Source: Pseudoxanthomonas suwonensis
GTDB taxonomy: Bacteria > Pseudomonadota > Gammaproteobacteria > Xanthomonadales > Xanthomonadaceae
Reading direction: 5' to 3'
Assembly (NCBI RefSeq): GCF_000972865.1
Contig: NZ_CP011144.1
Location: forward strand, 62,001-126,000
Length of the DNA: 64,000 bases
Part shown: piece after piece, positions 59,904 to 64,000 of the stretch
Layout: every line of letters begins with the position of its first letter
Position numbering within the stretch: the stretch's first letter is position 1
The notes under the pieces: model-generated
Database searches by the model: none
What the model saw: the letters and a program-made list of their open reading frames with translations, nothing else
Told to the model about the DNA's origin: nothing
Program-made: the position numbers and the translations under genes

Positions 59904-61760
59904 TCAGATGCCGCGCACCAGGCGGAAGCCGATGCGTGCGTTGGTCATGTCCGAGTCCATCGACGCCCGCCAGGCCGAGCGGGTCTGCGCCGGCGATCCG
60001 GACCAGACCCCTCCGCGCACCACCCGCGCCCGGCAGCCCGGATTGAACCACGCCGCGCCGTCGGCCGGCGCCCGCCGGTAGCTGGCGTGCCAGCAGTCGG
60101 CGACCCACTCGCTGACGTTGCCGGCGAGGTCGTGAAGGCCCCATGCATTGGGCTGGAAGCGGCCGACCGGCGCCGGCCCCCAGTAACCGTCGCCGAAGCC
60201 GACGAAGGCGTTGTTCCAGGTGCGCCCGCTGGGCGAGACATCGTTGCCGCCGGCGAAGTTGCCCGAACCCTCCGGCGGCACCGCGGCATCGCCCCAGGGA
60301 AAGCGGGCCGGGTTGCCGGCGCGCAGCGCGTACTCGAACTCGGCCTCGCTCGGCAGCCGGTAGTGCCGGCCGGTCTGCTCGGACAGCCAGGCGGCGTAGG
60401 CCTCGGCGTCGCGCACGCTCACGTGCAGCACCGGGTCGTTCGGCGCGGCCGGACGCCCGTCGTAGCCGGAACGCCAGTCGGCGCCGCTGCGGCGGGCGAA
60501 GTTGCCGCTGCGCTCGTCGTAGACGATCGAGTTGCCGCGCCGCGTGGCCCGCGGGCGCGCACCGGACTGGGCGACGAAGCGGCCGAACTCGGCCACCGTC
60601 ACCTCGGTCAGCGACATCGCGAAGCCGCGGTCGAAGCGCACGTAGTGGGCCGGCTTCTCCGCGTCGGTGGCGCCCGGCTCGGCATCCAGCGCGCCCATGC
60701 GGAAGGCGCCGTGCGGCACCACCACCATCTGCGGGCCGCGGTGGCCGTCGGCCAGCGCGTCGGTGAACACCTGTCCGGGACGGAACGCGCCGTAGTGGGT
60801 GGCCAGGTCGATCCGCTCGCGCAGCTGCGCTGCCACCGGGTCGCCCGGCGGTGCGATCTGCAGCATGTCGTCCAGCCGCGCGCGCGCCGCGCGCAGGCCG
60901 TCGCCGCGGACCAGGTCGCGCAGCGCGGCATCGCGCAGCGCGGCGATGCGCGCGTTGCGCGCCGCCTCGACCCGCTGCCGCGCTTCGCGCACCGCGCCGG
61001 CCCCGTCCTCGCGCACCGCCTGGGCATGGCCCAGCCAGCGGTCGGCGGCGGCGAAATCGAGTACCCGCGCGGCCTGCTCGGCGCGGCCGATCGCGGCACT
61101 TTCCACCGCGGCCCGGCCCTGCAGGGCGCGCACGTCGTCCGGCTGCAGTGCCAGCGCGTCACGGAAATAGGCCAGCGCGCCGTTGCCCTGCTCGCCCAGG
61201 CGGCCGGCGCGCAGATCGTCCTCGCCGGCGCGGTTGAGCGTGGACAGCCGACGGGCGGCCTCGGCGTCGCGCTGCAGCTGCTGCACCTGCGGATCGTCGG
61301 GAGCCAGCGCCCGCGCCACCGCCGCCAGCTGCTCGGCGCGCCGCAGTTCCGCCTCGTCGCCGGCGGCGTCCGCCAGCGCGCGGCGCGCCTGCGCCAGCAC
61401 CGCGCCGGTCGCGCGCTGCAGCCCGCGCCGGGCCGTGCGGTCGTCCGGGTCGGCCTGCAGCAGCGCCAGGTAGATCGGCACGGCCGCCGACCCGTCCTCG
61501 AACAGGCGCCCGGACTCCAGCGCCTCGGCCGCGCGCTGCCGCCACTGGCCGCGCTCGCCCTCGCCCAGTTCGACCGGCGGCGGGGTCCACACGCCGACCA
61601 CCGCCTGGCTCTCGTCGCCGCTGACCGTCACGCTGGGCCGGTCGGCGGCCTGGCCGGCCCCGACCTCGGCCGCCGCCGGTGGCGCGGACTCCGGCTCGCG
61701 GCTGCAGGCGCAGGCCAGCAGCAGCACCATCCACAGCAATGCCTGGCCGCTCGCGCGCAA
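59904..61760 (-). CDS. lipoprotein with C-terminal FGE/SUMF1 domain lacking catalytic cysteines
   Basis: A 618-residue protein. A short signal ends in a lipobox at LLAC (Cys17). Residues 60-340 are an Ala/Arg-rich helical region with TPR-like repeats (AEALESGRLFE, DALALQPDDVRALQG). Residues about 355-615 are a formylglycine-generating-enzyme fold with VVVPHGAFRMG, RLPSEAEFEYALRAG, GNVSEWVADCW and RVVRGGVWSGS. The copper-binding Cys pair of true FGE is absent: the tail reads SPAQTRSAWRAS. The start is TTG at 61760, decided by GGAGGAGGGATC in front; the ATG at 61730 would cut the signal. It is upstream of the M48 gene, probably in one operon. Confidence 0.82.
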   Translation of the reverse strand: MRASGQALLWMVLLLACACSREPESAPPAAAEVGAGQAADRPSVTVSGDESQAVVGVWTPPPVELGEGERGQWRQRAAEALESGRLFEDGSAAVPIYLALLQADPDDRTARRGLQRATGAVLAQARRALADAAGDEAELRRAEQLAAVARALAPDDPQVQQLQRDAEAARRLSTLNRAGEDDLRAGRLGEQGNGALAYFRDALALQPDDVRALQGRAAVESAAIGRAEQAARVLDFAAADRWLGHAQAVREDGAGAVREARQRVEAARNARIAALRDAALRDLVRGDGLRAARARLDDMLQIAPPGDPVAAQLRERIDLATHYGAFRPGQVFTDALADGHRGPQMVVVPHGAFRMGALDAEPGATDAEKPAHYVRFDRGFAMSLTEVTVAEFGRFVAQSGARPRATRRGNSIVYDERSGNFARRSGADWRSGYDGRPAAPNDPVLHVSVRDAEAYAAWLSEQTGRHYRLPSEAEFEYALRAGNPARFPWGDAAVPPEGSGNFAGGNDVSPSGRTWNNAFVGFGDGYWGPAPVGRFQPNAWGLHDLAGNVSEWVADCWHASYRRAPADGAAWFNPGCRARVVRGGVWSGSPAQTRSAWRASMDSDMTNARIGFRLVRGI

Positions 61761-61848
61761 GATCCCTCCTCCGTTGCCTCCGCCACCGGCGGTTTGACGT
61801 TAGGCTATCGCAGCCCGCACGGGCAACCGAGAAACCACCGGAACCCAC

Positions 61849-62943
61849 GTGTCAGAACCCCTCTGGATAGACCAGCCGGCCGAACTGCTGCGCCGCCTGG
61901 AAGAAGCCCCGCCGCGCATCGGGCTGGATACCGAGTTCATCCGCGAACGCACCTACTGGCCGCGCCTGGCGCTGGTGCAGATGGCCGTGGGCGACGAGAT
62001 CCTGCTGGTCGACCCGCTGGTGCCGGGCATGCCCGCGGCGCTGGCGGCGTGGCTGGAGGCGCCCGGCGTGCTGAAGGTGATGCACAGCGCCAGCGAGGAC
62101 CTGATCGCGTTCAAGTGCGCCTGCGGTGCCCTGCCGCGGCCGATGTTCGACACCCAGATCGCCGCGGCGCTGGACGGCATCGGCGCCGGGCTCGGCTACC
62201 AGAAGCTGGTCGAACAGTTGGCCGGGGTGACCCTGCCCAAGGGCGAGACCCGCTCGGACTGGTTGCGTCGCCCGCTCAGCGCGGCCCAGCTCGAGTATGC
62301 GGCCGACGACGTGCGCCACCTGGCCGCGCTGCACGACGCCACCGCCGCGAAGCTACGCGACCTCGGCCGCGAGGACTGGCTGGCCGAGGACGTGGAGCGG
62401 CTGCTGGCGAACGCCGCCCGCGACGAGGGCGAGGCCTGGCCGCACCTGTCGATGCGCTCGGCGCAGTTCCTCGAAGGCGCCGGCCAGCGCAGGCTGCTGC
62501 GGCTGCTGCGCTGGCGCGACCAGCATGCGCGCGACAACGACCTGCCGCGCAGCTGGGTGCTGGACAACGAGCTGGCGGTGGCGCTGTCGCGCGATCCGCC
62601 GGCCGACGCCGGCGCCCTGCAGCGGCGCCTGGAGGCGCTGCCTAAGTCGCCACGCCGTCTGTCCGCGGCGATCTGGCAGGCGCTGTCCACGCCGCTGGAC
62701 GACGAGGAGCGCATGCCGGCGCCGTCGGCCGAACCGGACCGCAACGCGGTCAAGCGCCTGCAGGACGCGGTCGCGCGGCGCAGCGCCGAACTGGCCCTGC
62801 CCGACGGCGTGCTGGCCTCGCGCCGGCACCTGGAGGCGCTGCTCGACGGCGGCCAGTGGCCGGCGCCGCTGCAGGGTTGGCGCCGCCGCGAACTTGAACC
62901 GGCGCTGGCGCCCCTGTTGGCACCCGCAGCCACGGCAGGCTAG
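61849..62943 (+). CDS. rnd: ribonuclease D
   Basis: A 364-residue 3'-5' exoribonuclease for tRNA 3'-end maturation. DEDDy residues are Asp27 and Glu29 (GLDTEFIRERTY), Asp84 (SASEDLIAF), Tyr150 and Asp154 (YAADDVRHL). An HRDC domain covers about 205-285 and a second HRDC-like segment follows. The start is GTG at 61849. The stop overlaps the -10 element of the downstream tRNA-Ala promoter, which is fitting as its substrate lies next to it. Confidence 0.95.
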   Translation: MSEPLWIDQPAELLRRLEEAPPRIGLDTEFIRERTYWPRLALVQMAVGDEILLVDPLVPGMPAALAAWLEAPGVLKVMHSASEDLIAFKCACGALPRPMFDTQIAAALDGIGAGLGYQKLVEQLAGVTLPKGETRSDWLRRPLSAAQLEYAADDVRHLAALHDATAAKLRDLGREDWLAEDVERLLANAARDEGEAWPHLSMRSAQFLEGAGQRRLLRLLRWRDQHARDNDLPRSWVLDNELAVALSRDPPADAGALQRRLEALPKSPRRLSAAIWQALSTPLDDEERMPAPSAEPDRNAVKRLQDAVARRSAELALPDGVLASRRHLEALLDGGQWPAPLQGWRRRELEPALAPLLAPAATAG

Positions 62944-62946
62944 AAT
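62917..62946 (+). promoter_or_regulatory. sigma-70 promoter for tRNA-Ala
   Basis: TTGGCA (62917-62922), 18 bases and TAGAAT (62941-62946), with a GC-rich stretch after the -10. It overlaps the last codons of rnd and ends 27 bases before the tRNA. Confidence 0.6.
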
Positions 62947-62973
62947 TCCCGCCTCGCGGTTGCACCGCACCGT

Positions 62974-63049
<76 letters not shown>

Positions 63050-63057
63050 ATCTTCCA

Positions 63058-63088
63058 GAAGGCCCGGGCACTCCCGGGCCTTCGCTTT
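63058..63088 (+). terminator. terminator after tRNA-Ala
   Basis: An 11-bp stem (63058-63068 with 63073-63083, arm GAAGGCCCGGG) with a CACT loop and GCTTTT, nine bases after the tRNA end and before the converging phosphatase gene. Confidence 0.88.
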
Positions 63089-63124
63089 TCCGGTGATGCG
63101 GTCCCGTGCGAACAGCCGGCGCGA

Positions 63125-63838
63125 TCAATCCGCCGGGTACCGCCAGCGCGAACCGTCCTGCCACGGCCGCCGGTAACGGAACAGCACCAGGTAGACGCCC
63201 GCGGTCCAGGCCAGTCCCGCCGCCCAGCCGGCGAGCACGTCGGATGGATAGTGCACGCCCAGGTACAGCCGCGACAGGCCGACCAGCCCGGTGAACGCCA
63301 CCGCCAGGACCAGCACCGGCCAGCGCCAGCGCGTCCGCCAGGCCAGCAGCACGACCACCGCCGCCAGGGTCATCGAGCCCATCGCATGGCCACTGGGAAA
63401 GCTGAAGGTCGTCTCGGGCGCGATCGACTCCCACAGCGATGGCCGCTCGCGGCGGAAGGACTGCTTGGCGGCGACGTTCAGCAGCGCCGAGCCGGCGAAC
63501 GCGACCATCGCGAACACCGCCTCGCGCCAGCGCCGGAACGCCAGCAGCGCCAACGACAGCAGGATGTCGACCGGGATCACCCCGTAGCGGAAGCCAGCCA
63601 GGCTGATCCAGACGAAGACCCGGTCCGCCGCCGGCGAGGCCCAGGACTTGAGCCGCAGCAACAGCGCGTCGTCGAAGACCTGCGCCTCCAGTTCGTGGAA
63701 CTCGTCGGCGAGTTCGGCGAACAGCCACAGCGGCACCAGCACGCCGGCGAACAGCAGGAACAGGTAGCCCAGGTTGCCGCGCAGCACCGCGGCCAGGGCG
63801 GACAGGCGCGAGGTGCCGTCAGCCGGCCCGTCGGGCAT
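63125..63838 (-). CDS. PAP2-family membrane phosphatase
   Basis: A 237-residue six-helix membrane protein with the three acid-phosphatase motifs [18 protein letters not shown] and [16 protein letters not shown]. Members remove phosphate from lipid phosphates such as undecaprenyl pyrophosphate or phosphatidate. The long spacing and DNA context give no substrate. The ATG at 63838 overlaps the 3' end of ispG by 20 bases, so it is probably co-transcribed with that gene. Confidence 0.9.
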   Translation of the reverse strand: MPDGPADGTSRLSALAAVLRGNLGYLFLLFAGVLVPLWLFAELADEFHELEAQVFDDALLLRLKSWASPAADRVFVWISLAGFRYGVIPVDILLSLALLAFRRWREAVFAMVAFAGSALLNVAAKQSFRRERPSLWESIAPETTFSFPSGHAMGSMTLAAVVVLLAWRTRWRWPVLVLAVAFTGLVGLSRLYLGVHYPSDVLAGWAAGLAWTAGVYLVLFRYRRPWQDGSRWRYPAD

Positions 63839-64000
63839 AGCGGTTCTCGACGTAGTCGTCGATCAGCGCCACGAACTCGGCGGCGATGTTCTCGCCCTTC
63901 AGGGTCAGCTTCTTCTCGCCGTCGATGAACACCGGCGCCGACGGCGCCTCGCCGATGCCGGGCAGCGAGATGCCGATGTCGGCGTGGCGCGACTCGCCCG
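63819..64000 (-). CDS. ispG: 3' end of IspG, 4-hydroxy-3-methylbut-2-enyl diphosphate synthase (partial)
   Basis: Sixty codons of a gene whose start lies past the right edge. The translated end reads [20 protein letters not shown], then [20 protein letters not shown] and [11 protein letters not shown], matching the C-terminus of proteobacterial IspG (GcpE), the [4Fe-4S] enzyme of the MEP isoprenoid pathway. The stop is TGA at 63821-63819. In many relatives ispG sits between rodZ and hisS-yfgM; here it is 56 kb away from that cluster. Confidence 0.75.
   Translation of the reverse strand, partial: GESRHADIGISLPGIGEAPSAPVFIDGEKKLTLKGENIAAEFVALIDDYVENRYARRAG

Overview
The window is a continuous stretch of chromosome from a very GC-rich gammaproteobacterium, most probably of the Xanthomonadaceae/Lysobacteraceae (Lysobacter, Luteimonas, Pseudoxanthomonas and relatives). 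Support comes from the ndk-rlmN-pilF-rodZ-yfgM-bamB-der order, the cmk-rpsA-ihfB-lapA-lapB block, a 41-residue type B ribosomal protein L36, Xanthomonad-style divergence in most proteins, and several families of short palindromic intergenic repeats. The genus cannot be fixed from the sequence alone. Genes are densely packed, with many 4-base ATGA or GTGA overlaps. No phage, insertion sequence, CRISPR array or plasmid feature was found.

Layout. 0-10 kb (minus strand): ndk, rlmN, pilF, rodZ, yfgM, bamB, der, then molybdenum cofactor genes mobA, moeA and a rhodanese-MoeB fusion. 10-14.3 kb (plus): a PsrA-like TetR regulator with its own candidate operator, followed by the fatty acid beta-oxidation pair fadB/fadA. 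14.4-22.7 kb (minus): cmk, rpsA, ihfB, lapA, lapB, a WecA-type glycosyltransferase, a UDP-sugar 4,6-dehydratase and galU, linking ribosome function to envelope polysaccharide synthesis. 22.9-27.8 kb (plus): rpmJ, a small secreted protein, the agmatine-to-putrescine pair aguA/aguB, a GNAT acetyltransferase and a TraB-family membrane protein. 27.9-35.7 kb (minus): an RND efflux operon with one adaptor and two different permeases. 35.9-36.8 kb: two small cytochromes c. 36.8-37.7 kb: a gene-free mosaic of at least five repeat types. 37.7-45.8 kb: ABC exporter, PQQ-type sugar dehydrogenase, ferredoxin-NADP reductase, TlpA-like thioredoxin, glutathione peroxidase, a membrane protein and the oligopeptidase Dcp. 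45.8-55.4 kb: DnaA-box cluster, cyclopropane synthase-like methyltransferase, a small ORF behind a sigma-54-like promoter, rhomboid protease, peptide transporter, M14 carboxypeptidase, an EEP-family protein with an altered active site, a PfpI-type protein and a MliC-type lysozyme inhibitor. 55.5-64 kb: htpX, gluQ, phaB-phaR, an M48 protease/FGE-domain lipoprotein pair, rnd, tRNA-Ala(CGC), a PAP2 phosphatase and the 3' end of ispG.

No single locus clearly looks like an undescribed defence or metabolic system. The strongest unusual signals are: palindromic repeat family A, whose arm supplies the stop codon of two unrelated genes; the repeat mosaic and hexanucleotide run in front of the ABC exporter; a terminator-like hairpin inside the predicted ndk leader; a PsrA-type operator before the regulator-fadBA cluster; a sigma-54-like promoter driving a 55-codon ORF; an RND permease pair with different proton-relay residues; and enzyme families with replaced catalytic residues (EEP D-to-H; FGE domain without its copper cysteines).
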